Below, piece after piece: positions 34,431 through 48,631 of a stretch of DNA of 64,000 nt. Position 1 is the first letter of the stretch, and the number at the start of each line of letters is the position of its first letter. Source of the DNA: Liolophura sinensis (Eukaryota; Mollusca; Polyplacophora; Chitonida; Chitonidae). Made by a program: the position numbers and the translations under genes. Location of the stretch: positions 22,953,788 through 23,017,787 of the forward strand of contig NC_088302.1 in assembly GCF_032854445.1 (NCBI RefSeq), in the 5' to 3' direction. The notes under the pieces were generated by a model that was not told the DNA's origin, searched no databases, and saw only the letters and a program-made list of their open reading frames with translations.

Positions 34431-34964
34431 GACATGCCTGTATTTGAATGTATTTTGTTAACAACTAAACGTTTTCCATACGTTAAAACAGCGCTTAAAT
34501 AATGAAATTTTCAGCTATTCTTCTAACTGAAATCCAGTCCAGTATATTTGGTCACGATCCTCACAGTATGTGACTGCAGTGCTGATGAAGTGGAGGTTAA
34601 GGCCTAAGGATCCATACGTTTAGCCTTGACGTCTTGTCAAAATCTGTTGTTCATGTCTGGTCTGATAAGTCCTATATTTTCTAACTCCATTTTTCTTCAT
34701 GTTAAGGTCGTAACTGTATAATATTATACAGACATATCATTCAAATGTGTAAATGTGATAGGTAGCTTAACAAATATTACTAAAAGTACATTATTGGGCA
34801 GGGTGATATATATTTAATTTCATATAGACCTGTTTTATGTATTCTCCGGCTGTATCTACATTCAAAATTACCAACTGTTCTAAAGCATAAGTACATCATT
34901 ATATGCCGGACAGCATTGTTTTGTGCATGTTCGTATACTTAGCGTGCAATGTGATTTGAGAAAT

Positions 34965-35165
34965 TGTTAGATCAATTATTAACACACGCGCGATGCTTAC
35001 ATAGGCCTATATCTAGCACGTGGGTTTTACTACAATGATTGTCTGTAACTCTATCAACCTGCCATGAACTGATTCTTCCGCGTGGCAGGGTATCATCAAT
35101 GTGATCAATCCGCCGTCGTAATGATCAAGAAGTCATCTGATCAATTATCGATCTGTCTATAAGAT
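34965..35165. promoter_or_regulatory. Candidate enhancer upstream of PCDH-D
   Basis: Repeated TGATCAAT/ATCGAT words (AGATCAATTATT, TGTGATCAATCC, AATGATCAAG, TGATCAATTATCGATC) sit within 200 bases beside a GATA-like AGATAAGG. The block is about 0.8 kb upstream of the CpG-rich segment proposed as promoter. Motif-based inference only. Confidence 0.3.
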
Positions 35166-35739
35166 AAGGTGGCATTGAGTGTGTCAGGAGAAACCCCCCA
35201 TCTGCGGTGCATCACCGGGACCATTCTGGTGAAAACTGATGAAATAGCCCCCCCCCCCCGGGGAGAGTCAAGCTGTTCATTCCACAATTAAACAACAATT
35301 TCCTGTTAGTCAATACAATTGCATTTATCGCTTCGTTTACTTTGAATGGAGTGACGTAAGCCATAGCTCGTCTGCAGTAGTTCAAGGACAATGGCATGCG
35401 AGAGCGATGGGGGAATGTACGGATAAATAGAATCATTCGTATAGTAACAATTGATATAGAGGATGAAGTATTTAATTGAATAAGAGGCTTAAAATACAGA
35501 AAACTGAAAGAGAAGCGTGGATCTTTTCTCTTCGACACGGGGCTGCTTGTCTGTTCCCCTACAGCCGGAAATCTCTTCACCTGTGATGTCACAAAAATAT
35601 TCACAGAAAGTCAAGATAAGCTTTATTTGACAGACTGGGCTTTACAAAACAGTTCACACTATTTAAAAAATAATTAAAACAGATACACAATGTAACAGCG
35701 AGTACTGAATAATTAATTACGTATGGTTTCTCTGTGATC

Positions 35740-36198
35740 GGCTAAATTCGGCCATGAGGTACTATTTTCCGTGGAGGTTTCTTTGCATATGTTCCCGGCG
35801 TGGCGGAGACATCGGCGCCGTGATTCCGTCAGTGCCGCTCGTGTGCCTCGGCTGTCCGCATGTGGTCCTGTCCTCTTCGCACTGACTTCTCCCAAACCGA
35901 CCGCTAACAAACCGGGCCGATGTTTTATCCTCTCGTCATCCCGAAGGCTTAGAAGGTAAAATTAAGAGGCCAAACAAAAAACTACAGGAAGTGTCGTTAA
36001 AAATACCGTCTCTCGCGTGTGGTAAGATGTGGGTCACGTTTGGAATTTTCCGCCGGAAAAGTCCGACTTGCCTGAAGTTTTCTCTCTCGTCTTTTGTAGA
36101 TAACCCACTCCATGTCAGACCGCTCCGCTCTCTCTGCTGTTGACTTGGACAACTTGAAATGAGGTTCTGCCTGATATTCTGCTCCTAAAAATTTACAG
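35740..36198 (+). promoter_or_regulatory. CpG-rich promoter and first non-coding exon candidate for PCDH-D
   Basis: CpG density is far above that of the following 20 kb, especially at 35790-35960 and 36010-36120. The block ends in ATTTACAG|GTAAGT, a strong splice donor at 36199. No start codon with a convincing frame lies upstream, so the exon would be 5'UTR. Linkage to PCDH-D is inferred from the matching end of the CpG-poor domain at about 57.5 kb. Confidence 0.45.
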
Positions 36199-36455
36199 GT
36201 AAGTTTCACCCCAATTTGATTTTTGCCAAGGCGGAAAATAAGATTGAAAAATGAATACAAAGGCTGCGCAGTACACATTAATACGGTTGTGTGTTGGGAC
36301 AAAATATTTGAATCCATTCCATTTGTGTGGTTTGCAATACCTGAGGAATTACCAAAATCAAATTGTATAGGGGAAGCAATTTGAAATTGTGGCATAACAT
36401 CCCAGTCTGTGATGATTCAATGAATACATCAAAGGGACAATTGACATACATTGTA

Positions 36456-36810
36456 AATTGCATTTATATTGACGTGTAGAGTCCGTTTTGCAGCCTGTAT
36501 CAAAATTGTAATTATATGGTATATAGCATGTGCACAGGTGTGGTTTTGTTATCCCCATCAGTCAATCATCCACTTCCAATCATTCAATTTGTCTCTCTCT
36601 TATCACCTGAATAGCAAACTTATTTCAATGAGTATACAACCAAATGGGAAAGTTAACATAAATTGCAGTTGTAATGACATAGAGGGTAAGGTTTAACATG
36701 TGTATTGAAATTGTAATTATATGGTTTATTTGGCTTGTGTACAGGTGTTCATTATTGTGCCCATCAGTCAATCACCCATTTCCCAACCCTTCAATTTTAT
36801 CACTCCCTTG
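36456..36810. repeat. Diverged tandem duplication, unit about 200 bp
   Basis: 36456-36607 resembles 36658-36810: both have ATTGTAATTATATGGT, ACAGGTGT and CCCATCAGTCAATCA in the same order. Confidence 0.8.
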
Positions 36811-39167
36811 TATGAAAAGCAAAGTTAATAGCTCCACGAGCTGTCTTTAAAACTGCACACAGTCATTCATGTGTGGTTGATGACCACTGTCAACTTTCCT
36901 GTAAAATATCTATTCAATAATTTTAATCCTGGTCAAGTTAAAAACACTGATACCTGGAGAGGTGATCAGTGTCACATTCACCCTGTAATTTGGCACTCAG
37001 CAGGGGTTGACTGGCCCTGGGTGATGGCCAGGAGAAATGATAGCTTCCCAAGGTAACCGAGGGGCTGCAAATTTAACGCTGCGGACAAACAACCGGGTAT
37101 TCACTTAAAGGTGTGGAGCCTCCTGCTAAAGACTTTAACATGATTGCAAATGCCTTCAGTTTACCCAAGGATTTGGCAGGGTTGAATTAACATTGGGGGC
37201 AGCTCAGACAAAAATCTACACAGACAGATTTAAACTGCCTTAGTAATCCAGAGAGAATTTTGTAGGCATGGTGTCTGAAGATTTAAGCTATAGTGATAAA
37301 TCTTCATGCATGGTGGTCATTACTGAACATAAAGCCTGGAATATTCACTTTGAGTACTTGAGTGGAAGTCCTCATAATTTTAAGGTGAATTGAAATATGA
37401 GTGGTGCTCCAGTTTGAAAAAAAAATTGTTTTTCATCATGAGTTGTAAGATTGTTTAAGTGTTTTTGTTCTTAATGTTATAGTCTACCCTGACATTAGAT
37501 TGAAAAAGTCCATCATAGATATCTCCTCCTCATACTTTATAAACTATTCAGTTTGTGAGGAGTGGTTTCTATTACCTGGCAAGGCTCATGGTTGGAGTGT
37601 TGAATAGAATAAACAGTGTGTAAAGAGGCTGGTTTTGTTCCCACCTGCCTGCCACCACTGATTAGGGGTTGAGGTAGGATTTGGGTATTAGGTGCTTGTG
37701 TCCCTCCCTCGTTGCTTACTACTTACTTATTCATAGCTTAGTGTAATTACCTATATAGATGCAAACAGATGGAAAACACCTCATTAAAGAGCTGCCAGTC
37801 AGTGCAGCTGTAAACTTTGACACCTGAACGGATGTCACTTGGAATATACTACCTGTAATTGCAATATATATGCATGGTTTCCTGTCACTAATTGAAATAC
37901 CTGCCTATCCCAGGTGTTAACCAAGAGAATTAGTGATGAATACACAAATGCCATATACCAGGAAGTTTGTATGAGGGGTTTGTGGTGAGGATTTGACTTT
38001 GTGAAGATTTGGATGTAGTCAGTGTTCACATGAAACAGGGAATCTGTTAATGTACATCTCTAGAGCCAGCCCAGCCAGCAAGAGTTACAAGGTAATTTTT
38101 CTTTGTATATGAGAATTCTTCGTGACAATTTTGTTTCAAATTTTGTCACTCAAGTAATTTGTGCAAAGATGAAAACAGCAATATAGACAGAAGATCAAGA
38201 AATTATTCATCACTTTAAAGAATTAGTCAAACACTTTTTTATTTTCATCTGAGTTGTAGTGAGAAGTCTTTCATGAAACTGTATGTTTGCTTCAGAAGGG
38301 TACATGCTATTTTATGGCAGTTAATGGACTTACTTATCTGATTTGGTTATATAAGAAGTCTTTAGTTACAGTATCAGTAACATTTCTGCAGATGAGTTCT
38401 TTCCTGTCATAAAGGCGTTGACCCATTGTGTGTTCTGGTCTTGTTTAGATAGCATTACAGGTGTATCAAGGCTTCAAGATTAAACACTTGACCAGATCAA
38501 ATTATTCACAGATGTTTATCAGCTGTGAACAGTGTCCAAAAGCTAGTTGAAATCAAAGAGCCCATGGGGAATTACAGCAGATGAGGGAGATAAAAATGGG
38601 CAGAATTAAGATAGAAGGGCTGAAATGGGTTTGCATAGTCATTAAGATGCGTGTTTATTGGCTGAGGTCCTTGCCAACCAGACTATTTGTGATTAAGAAG
38701 CACTGCTGGTATTACAGGTGTTAGTCTGGAGAAATAGGTGTGTAACTAAGATACCAGATTTCTTGTATCTTAATTGTGGAGATATGACAGTCTGGCTAGA
38801 AGACATCACAACTAATTGAAGACTTCATTCTGTGGAAAGGACATACCATGGCCCTTAGAAGTCTAGTTCTGAAATGAATGTTAGTGAAGGGCTTAGGTAG
38901 TGCCTTATCAATTCACATGCAGTCCAAGTCATGAAAAGTTATAGTTCACTACCTCTATCATCAAGTGTCTTTTACACACATCATTTTGCCTGTTAACTAC
39001 ATTCTTATGTTTTTGTTCTAGTTGTCAATAATGGAGTACAGGTCTTGATTGAGAAACTCTCAGTCAATGTTTTAAACTTTTAGGACAAATATAGCACGAT
39101 GGAATTAACACAGAGCAATCTTTTCAACAGTTCACTTCTTGGACACCTTTTAAATGATAGAACTTTA

Positions 39168-39266
39168 AACTTGCCAGCAACCTGCTGATGGTCATGCGTT
39201 TCCCACCGTCGTATAAGTGAAATATTCTTGAGTACGGCGTGAAACACCAATCAGATAAATAAATTC
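39168..39266 (+). mobile_element. Internally deleted family A SINE
   Basis: GCCAGCAACCTGCTGATGGTC joins directly to CCACCGTCGTATAAGTG and the full tail, so the middle (GGCTCTGCCC to CTGGCC) is missing. Confidence 0.85.
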
Positions 39267-39735
39267 AACCCTGGTGATATTGATGTTATCAGTAATAGTT
39301 CTGATTTTCAAACTACTTCATGTACATTTATCTCTGTTTATCTTGCAGCCTAGCATAGAGGATAGCTCTCACTTGTTATATAAATATCAGTCGCGCAATT
39401 TTTAATCTGTCAGACCACACATCCAGTTGGTTGTTGCCGGTTTTCATTGTACTGAAGATCTTGGCAGTAAACCTGCAAAGGCAGTTCTCATAGCTGAAAC
39501 CAAAACTGGTAGTACATGTATGTCACATAATTGCTTGTGATACATGTGGGATTATAGTCTACCTTATCTCTTACAAAAAAGTTTTGTTGTAAACATAATT
39601 TCAACTAGTACTGTCGTTTTCTTTCATTCAACGTTCAGACATTTATTGTTCATTTTCTTTTTGTGAAGAGTAAATACAAGTACATTTGTTAATGGATGTA
39701 TGCATGCAAGTTTTCCAATCTGGTTATTGAACAGT

Positions 39736-39935
39736 TGGGATTCTCAGTGGCCTAGTGGTTAGCGTGCTGGTCCACCCAATGGATCTGGAGCCTCTCACCC
39801 ATTTGGTCTGTGTCCGTTTCAAATCCGGTTCATGCACTTTCTGTAGTTATATCAGATTCTGCTTGGTTTCCTCTTGCCATAATGCTAGCAGCTGTTGTAT
39901 AAGTGAAATATTGTTGAGTACAGCATAAAACACAC
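39736..39935 (+). mobile_element. Old family A SINE
   Basis: tRNA-like head CAGTGGCCTAGTGGTTAGCG, degenerate body and a tail reading TTGTATAAGTGAAATATTG. Confidence 0.8.
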
Positions 39936-41500
39936 AGGAAAATGTTAAACGTTTGAGAAAACATATTTCAGAAACTGAGGTCCAATACCATGAAATATCA
40001 ATGGTTAATTGTATTGCAGTGAGTAATACATGTAGATATGATAATCTGGATACAGAAATAAATATGCTTGTTAACTTAAGGCTGGCAGCACATTGTGCAG
40101 GTATCAGTGGTAGATTTTGGCCATTGCAGTATCCTGAACAGGATTTATCATTGGTATACACTTCTACGTTCAATACTGCAAAGCATATAGTTAACCAGAA
40201 GTTGCTGGATGTAAGGCAGTCTTATACCTTGGCCATATTTCACATGATTAAAGAAAATTCCAGCTGTCAAACTATTCCCTTGGGGACAGCTCTTGTGTGT
40301 AAGGCGCAAGAGTTATCAGATTTTCTGGTTTGTTCTGTGGTAAATTATACAGGTGTGGGTATCACAATATGTCTGCTCCCTGAGGTGTCTGGTCAATTGT
40401 GTCACTGCCTCTGGCAGATCTGATAGTACTGTCTGTCCTTGATAATACTGGGGAATGTCCAGGTAAATGGTCTGTGGCACAAGAGCAACTTTATATTACC
40501 ATCGGGGATAATTGCAATGAGTTTCACCTAAACTATAGTGCTATGCTTCACTTACCTGTGCAAAGTGACCAATGAGGTCTTTGGCTCTATAAGGTCTGTC
40601 GCAGAATTGTTTCATTATGTCCCAGGTCTGACTATAGTCATGTTTTGACACCTGTCAAAAGGATCCGGTTCATCTTTTCTTTATGTCCATTGACTCCATG
40701 ATAACCCATTAACAGTACATAAGGAAATGTGTGAGAAAGTTTCAGAGCTGCTCACTGCACAGTAATTAACAGGTTTTTCTTAAAGTGAATTTTTGAAGAA
40801 AGGCCCACTGGCTCACAAGTACTGTCATTTAATGTGGGTAATGGAGTGGGCAAAATGTAGGAAATAAAACTAGTATAAATGGTTTTACTCTAAGCCTTTG
40901 AACCCCATAGAGTTTCACCCCTGGAGATAGCAGAGAATGTGCCCTGTGATGGGCTACCAGAAAGGTCTTGTTGGGTAACATCTGGACATAGTACTCCTCT
41001 GGGGGTACAGCACCCCCACTAGAACTTACTACTGTAGCTCTTTGAACCACCAGCGGGGCTGGTTTTAGTACAATACAGTCATGGGAGCTTAGTGTAAACC
41101 TTACTGTCTTGTGGTGCCATATGTTCTACAGTAACCAACCACCATGCAGAGGATTTTAGGCTGTAAGTGTGCCAGTTATTTGGTCAGCTGCTTTTAGTGT
41201 TTATAAAGTGGAAACCATACATGGGGAGTCTCTAATAATGTGATAGATGTAAGAGAAGGAAGTCTGTCAAATTCTTGTGGGCAAGTGCCAGGCAGGCTAC
41301 TGTGAAGGAGCCTTGACAATAAGCGTAAGGAGTTGATTCAATGTCAAATGTAGGGTGAAATCTTATCAACTGAACTTACCAATCATAAACGATTGTACCT
41401 GACCACAGCCATTCTCTTTTACACCTGTTCAAGTGTGCATTGCAAGAATAAGTTACAATTGAAGACTGTACACCCGTAAATATACAGTATATAGTATTCC

Positions 41501-41761
41501 GAGGGGCCTCCTTGGCTTATTGGTTTAGCGCGCTAGTGCAGCATTATGACCCGGAAGCCTCTCACCAATGCAGTCGCTGTGAGTTCAAGCCCAGCTGATG
41601 CTGGCTTCCTCTCCGGTCGTACGTGGGAAGCTCTTTAAGCAACCTGCAGGTGGTCGGTGTCCCCTGGGCTCTGCCTGGTTTCCTTCCACCATAATGTTGG
41701 CCACTGTCGTATAAGTGAAATATTCTTGAGTACGGCGTAAAATACCAATCAAATAAATAAA
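41501..41761 (+). mobile_element. Full-length family A SINE with perfect TSD
   Basis: Best-preserved copy in the window. Head GGGGCCTCCTTGGCTTATTG with GCGCGCTAGTGC, B-box-like GTGAGTTCAAGCCC, central CTCTCCGGTCGTACGTGGG and full tail. TSDs tatatagtattcc are at 41488-41500 and 41762-41774. Confidence 0.95.
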
Positions 41762-44369
41762 TATATAGTATTCCAGCACAATAGATCAGATGATAAAAGG
41801 TTTTCAAATTCTATCTCGATACACTTCCACAAATTTGCCCTATGATTCCAATATAATGGTCAAAAGCGAATTCAAAAGTTTTAGTAATGTTTTGATTTAC
41901 CTGTTCTTCAAAAGTGTAAAGTGTAATAAGCTAGCAAATGAATGAGTGTTGTTAATTGGGACAAATATATGGTAGGGATCATTTTCATTGTAATACATTC
42001 TGCTTTCACAGGTGTATAGAAAAAAAGCATTTTACTGCAAGACTTTTTGTATTTTAAAGAGGAAAAGGCTTCTGAATGAAGATTTTTTAATGGTTTATAA
42101 GTGGTAAGAGCCTATCATAGAAAAATGTTACTGCGCATGTTCAGGACTGAAACAAAATGTCAAAATGAAATGTGGAGTCGAGTTTCCTTCGCGAGGACAA
42201 GTATCTTGTGAGTCGTATGCTAGAGAACACAGGTGAATATGTGCCCCACAATACCTTCACATCCAGTATCAACACAAAGTAACTTTCGCTCGAAGAACTC
42301 TTCATCGGAGTTCAACAAGGCACAATATTGACACAGCCATTTAATCAAGTTAACAACAGGTTTTCATCTGTTGTAAAAACAGAGATGGTCTTAACTGTGA
42401 AATCCTCCACAAGCTGTGCTGGTCTGAGGGTCTCTTGATCACGTTCTGCGTGACCTTTGTGAGTATCTGGCTTTGGCTATAGCTCGCTACAAGGACAATT
42501 TCCTTTTGCCGATTTTTGGGACAATAGTGAAGGCTGCCACTTCTGGATCAATGGACTGATACAAAAGCATACTGAAATCCCATTCAGCTAGCTGTCCTGG
42601 TAACTCTGGCCCATCTTGACTTCCACTTTGTGGCCAAAGGACTCTTGCAGTTAACTAGAACCTGTGAATCCCCACTTAAAATAGACTTTTTGATCCTCAA
42701 GTATCCGGCCAGTTAAACAGCAAAATAAATGACTTCCATTTGGTGCCTCAATCTTTTGCCTTGGTATGGAGTTTTCGATTCTTCAGATTTTCCAACCTGT
42801 TCACTCATGTATATCAATCAATTTATCAATTTGTGTATGTCAGTTTTAAGTCACTTTCATTTTTACCATAAATAGCTCACCTTTTGAGTAAGCAATCATT
42901 ATGTTGGACTTCAAAGTATAAAAAGAATCCTAATATCTGCCACTTCTCAGCAAAAAATGCTATCTGTATTACAATACCAGTAAACTATGATACAGATCTA
43001 GTTATACCAAATAATTCAGTTATGCCCATGAGGCAACACTGTTAAATTATAATTTAGATTATCAAATCTTCCACTGATATTCCCTGAACCATTCAGTACC
43101 CAACAAAGAAAGGTTCATTATTTGTCTGTATGAACTCTGTTCCCAGCTTTGATGCGCTGAAAAAGCAAAACTCAAAAAAATTTAGATCCCATACTCATAA
43201 ACAGGAAACCTGTATGACATCTTCACTGAAGTATTAGACACATGATATACTATTGTAATGCACCTGAAAACAGCCTGAAGTCTCAATGCAAATTTCTTAA
43301 GAAGTTTTTTGATAAAAGCATTATTAAACCTACTCCATACATTATACATTACTCATTTTAACAGATGGAGAGGTTATATAGCCTGGTTTAGAGCACGTAG
43401 AAGCGTGCAGGTCATAGCTACAGGAAATGTAACCAGTCAGCCGTGACTAAATGAGTGATTAACAGGTAAAAAAAAAAATAAGGATTATAGAAACTTTTTC
43501 TTTTTTTTTCAATTTGACCCAAGTGATAAGGAACACTCTGCACAGTTATCAATTTTTACCTGGCACTTTTTATTCAGCAACACCTGTACACTTAGCCCGA
43601 GGTATTTATTGTGAACAGCTTATTCTCATGAATCACTTAGTTTGGCAGTAGATGAGGTGATACCAACAACAGTCTAGACCTATGAAAGCCGATACAAAGA
43701 CAGTTAAATCATTTACCTGTAAAATTAATTCTGAACATTTCAAATTTATGCAGAGGTACTAAGTTATTCAAATTCACAGGATGTTAATGAGGATAATTTT
43801 AATATATGGATGGGTAGAACTCTGATTTTGACAATTGCATGTTCATAAAAGAGGCTATACTCAAGCTTTGTTTTTCTTTTACAGCTATACAGCATAAACA
43901 CATATCATATGAAGGTGTAACCATAGCAATTTTCAGTTCACTTTACCATGCTTAATGACTCCAGCAGAGGCATCAGATCTCGATGCAGACAATTCATGAA
44001 TATAGCTTACAAATTCTTATAGGCCACACACTCTTGTACTTGTGAAAAGCAGTCTTAGCTGTTTTGAAACTCCTAATATTCAGTCTGAAAACAGATTATG
44101 GTTCTGGATCATACGTAAAAATACCCTTGATTTGCTTACCAAGGCCTCTACAATTTTGATATTACTGGAGTACATAGCCATTGCTCCTGATGATGGCATA
44201 ATAAAATGCTGGAATATTTAGTCAGAATGAAGCTTTCGTTTTTCGGAGTTACGCTGCTTGTGTATATAATCATTTATGTAGGTCATGTACTTCCAAGTGG
44301 TTTTTCCTAAAATTGGGACAAGCTTTATTCTCAGAAACCATGAATGAAGATGACCTGTAGTAAAACAGG

Positions 44370-44486
44370 CTGTTAACATGTGTTTCTTGTAACGGTTGAT
44401 ATTTTTCTTGAATGTTAAACAAAAACTTGTTAACATGTGTTTCTTGTACGTATGGAGCTTTTCATCAAGTGTTGCACAAAAACTTA
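44370..44486. repeat. Two-copy tandem repeat, unit about 58 bp
   Basis: GTTAACATGTGTTTCTTGTA starts each copy and ACAAAAACTT ends each; the middles are diverged. Confidence 0.8.
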
Positions 44487-46789
44487 ATCTAAATTGCGAG
44501 AGGTTGGTGTGGATGTTTCCCATGGCATTGATAATCCTCTCAATTGTCTGGCCTTGAGTAAAGCATGACCAAAGCATATGCTAAACCACATTGTATCAGT
44601 CCATCTGGGGATGCCACCAGATGTCCTGAAGAGATCACCTTTAGAGATACCCCAGAGTAGAAGGGCCGGGGTTAATGTTGCTCCAGTGTCTGTGGTCATG
44701 CATGTTAACTTCTCGGTGGATAATAGGGCGCATAGAACCTTACTGCAAAGATATGTATCAACATAAAAACCAGGTGTTACATCAATCTAATTACAACCCT
44801 GAAAAATTCCCTTGGAGGGACACAATGTTTTTTCTCCAGAGGAGACACTTGAGAGTAACTGTTTCGGCTCAGTAGTGGACCATCTTAGACTGCCCTGGGG
44901 CTAAGGATGTCTCTCTAAGCTCTACCTTTCAGGGGTATCAAAGGGTTTACACCTTGAAACCTTAATGGGGAGAAAGGGGTGGTATCTTGTGGGAGAGAAG
45001 CTTTATTGTGATGTTATAAACAACCCAGTTAAACCCTTAACTATCATCCCCCTTTCTTGGACTATTGTGGCTAGCCATGGGTGGCTGATGACTTCTTTAG
45101 TGCTAAGTTTTTAAGCCCTCCCCATAGAGCAGGTGCTGTGTGTAGGGGAGTTGAATTAAACATCATTCTGACTCTGTCGCTGTACATATATCCACCTCCA
45201 TGCTAGAATGGACACTGTAATTTAAGGATACTCCATTGTGATGCATGCGATACAAAACAATTTTTTTTGTAACATTCATGCTAAGTAAAAGAGAAAAAAA
45301 AACCAGTTAATTGGTTTGTCGTGTGCTATGAATATTTCAAAACTGAAATCATTTATATCTTCTTTTAACTTCATTTTGTTGCCTAATTATGTTCCTTTTA
45401 TGTATTCTTGATTTCAATAAGGACGCGTGTCACCTGCATTACCATATACATGGTTATGTATAAGTCCTGTTCTTCTCCATTTGCATTGGTAATGATAGTT
45501 GGACTGGGTATAATATATGCTGACACTGGACATTAAATTGATTTGAGCACCTGTGGTCATGCTGTTCAGTTGCTGTTAGCTTATGGTTAGCGTGTTGAAT
45601 GTCTACACTTTGCTCTGACTGTTCAGCTTGGGGTTCCGTAACCACCATTCAGGTACGTCCTCACTTTTCATTCCATAAGTACTGCATACTTTGAGGCTAG
45701 ATTTCTGCTCTTAATTCTAACATCTAAATGCTGGATTTCTATTTTATGAAGTGTTTTACTGCAAGACAGGCTAAAGAAACTACTTTAAAACTGATGTTAA
45801 ACTTGCTTCATGGGAAGAAAATTGGAAGGATACTGTTTGAAACTGGGCGGTGTACTCTACTTGTAGTTGACCTCCATGCATAAGGCGCCATGATGGCTAG
45901 CTGTTTGAAACCCACTCATCTTTGGAAATTGTTTAATAGTTCTTATAGGTCTTGATTCTTATGAAGTTTTGCTCTTTTCTGTTAAATGTGCATCTTGCCT
46001 CTGAAATTTTGCTCTAAAACTTTCTACTGCAAATTTAAGCTTCTAGATTAAGAGGCTCGTTGTGGAAATAGGTGCTGTGATAGCCCTGTGAATGCTGGAT
46101 TAACCTAATTCCCTTGAATTTCCATGCCTATGTGTGGTTTGTTGTTGGACAGACTTTTCCATGCAAAGGCCTACAGTTCACACACGCACGTCTCTGTTGC
46201 GAACAAGATTAGCTGTACAGATGTGTCCAGGAGTAGAAGGCAAAGTGTATTTGTGTAATAGAATGTTGACGGTTTGATTGCCAACATGCTGATTACGGGT
46301 TACAGTGGTACAATTAGGTGTGCTAATTGATCAGCTTTCACGATGATATTCCCATTGCAGCATAACATAGATTTGTGGTAAATCATCATATCTTCATGGA
46401 TTGTGTGCTTTATATCTGTTACATCAGAGAGTGTTTATCTCAGTTAATGGTTCGTTTGTGTCCTGTACAGATTTGTCCTTGTTCAGTCATTCTCTACTGC
46501 TCATTACTGGTTGTTGGAATGAGATTTTCTGGCCATATGGCTGTGTTACATCATGCTGTATCATAGTGGTGATTTACATGTATGGGGAGCACTTTGAGTG
46601 GACAAAACATCAATAAATATTGATTTTGTCAATAGCAAATCTATTCATTCACTTATCACCATTGCATTGCCATAGAGTTGCATTCACTACATGATGTGAT
46701 TAGCTTTGGTGTAGAAATGTCTTATTGCCAGGATTGAAATTTAATTTTGAATTTTCAGACCTGAATATGATGTGCTGTGTTAATACTTT

Positions 46790-46945
46790 GTTACATTTGC
46801 TGAATGTATATTGTAGTTACATTTGCTGAATGTATATTGTAGTTACATTTATAGAATGCATATTGTAGTTTCATCTGCAGATTGTATATTGTAGTTACAT
46901 TTGCAGAATGTATATTGTAGTTACATTTGCAGAATTTATAATGTA
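46790..46945. repeat. Minisatellite, six 26-bp units
   Basis: Unit GTTACATTTGCTGAATGTAT plus ATTGTA. Six copies run end to end; the first two are identical and the rest differ by a few bases. Confidence 0.95.
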
Positions 46946-48631
46946 CTTACACAGAAACAGGTTAATTTTCACATAAAATTATTATTGGTAGCTAGGCTAC
47001 TGGACACATGACTATTTGCCGACTATCACACTGTCGTTGCTGCTCTGAATTTACTCTCTCTGCTGTAAATCTTGTTATTCTGATAATAGCAGTATTGCTT
47101 TAATTGTTTCAGAAACCAAATAGCCTAATTTCAGCCCTAAATACTTGGTTTGGGAATGAATGTTTCAGACACAAATGGCCAATTGGCTGCCTTCAGAAGC
47201 ACAAGGATATTGCTCAGTGATATTTCAGTATGATTTTTATTTTTAATCTTAAGACAGCATTAGACAGAAGTTTTTGCAATATACAAGAGTACAGGACAGA
47301 ATAACATTAGCCTTAAAGGATGGATTGTTTCTCAGGGAGATTTTAAGAACTGTTTTGCCAACACTGCTGGTGGGTGTGACTGCCTGTCCAAATGTATATG
47401 AAGCCTTATTTATTAGGTACCTTCTCACGATTAAGCTGATCAGATCAAGGGCCAGGCCTTTGTTCTAGGCGTTGGGTGGGTGTTGTTCAAACCTCCCAGT
47501 CTGACATCTCTTGCCTGTCTTTTGTCCCTGGATGATCTGGGTGTCAAGATACCCCAGGGACTCTGGCATACGGCCAGATTATCTCAAAGCTCATCACAGA
47601 TTAGGGCTCTACCATTGTGTGGTAATCAAGCTTAGATTAAGGATTAAGCTCATGGATAATGGGTATACATGTCAGGTAAGCTAAAGACAGGCGTTGATCT
47701 CTGTAGGTAGTAGTTAAGTGATTCTGGTCATGTTATTGTGTAGGGCAGCTTGTTTATAGGACTACATATGAAATGTTTTGAGTCTTTATATTATGACAGT
47801 GGCAGGAATTGGTCAGTGTGGCTTTATTTATTAAAGATTGCTTTAAATGTGTATAAATTCACTTACAATGTGTTTTCCAGAAAAAAAAACGCCAGTAATT
47901 GTGTTTACAGCTTACTAACTGGCAACAAATTTATATTGGCCAGAAATGTATTAAAATTAATGCTCTACAACTAGACATTTTTAAAACTTCTTTATGGGAT
48001 ATATCTCATAAAGTGTTTAAAGTTTGAGGTTATTTTTCTACTTGTTGTAGACTAAACTATGGCACATACTTTGAACTTAATTTAAGTTTAACTAAAACCT
48101 CCATAGATGTAAAGTTTAAGGGATTGATCAGCATGAGAAGTAGGAATCCAGCTAGACACATGTAATCACGCTGGTAGCCTTTTCTCGGGACCTACAGCTT
48201 TGAAGTGCAACTGTAGGCGAACAAAGGGGCTAGTTAACACACAACATACCACTTATAACTGCACTTACTCTGTGCCCATAGCCTTTCCCTCTACAAGAAT
48301 TAATTCACACCAGCAAGTGTTAATTACTTTTTCTCAGTTTTTACCCCAGGTAGATAACTTCCCCTTTGATCTTGTGTCCGTGCATGCATTTCCATTACTG
48401 GTATACGCTTGCAATATGCAGATCTTTACACCTTTGTGGTAGTAGTGTTAAATTCCTTTTAGTGATTATCCTAATTAAAGGTGTGGATGAGAAGGTAGGT
48501 ACATTATCACGTAAGATACATCAAAGGTTAGCAAACATCCACACACTCACAGTTGTGCATTGTTTGGGTGGGGAGTGTTTACAGCTTGCTCTGCCCTGCA
48601 GTAATGCTGTAGAGGTTTGTCTAGCACTTAA

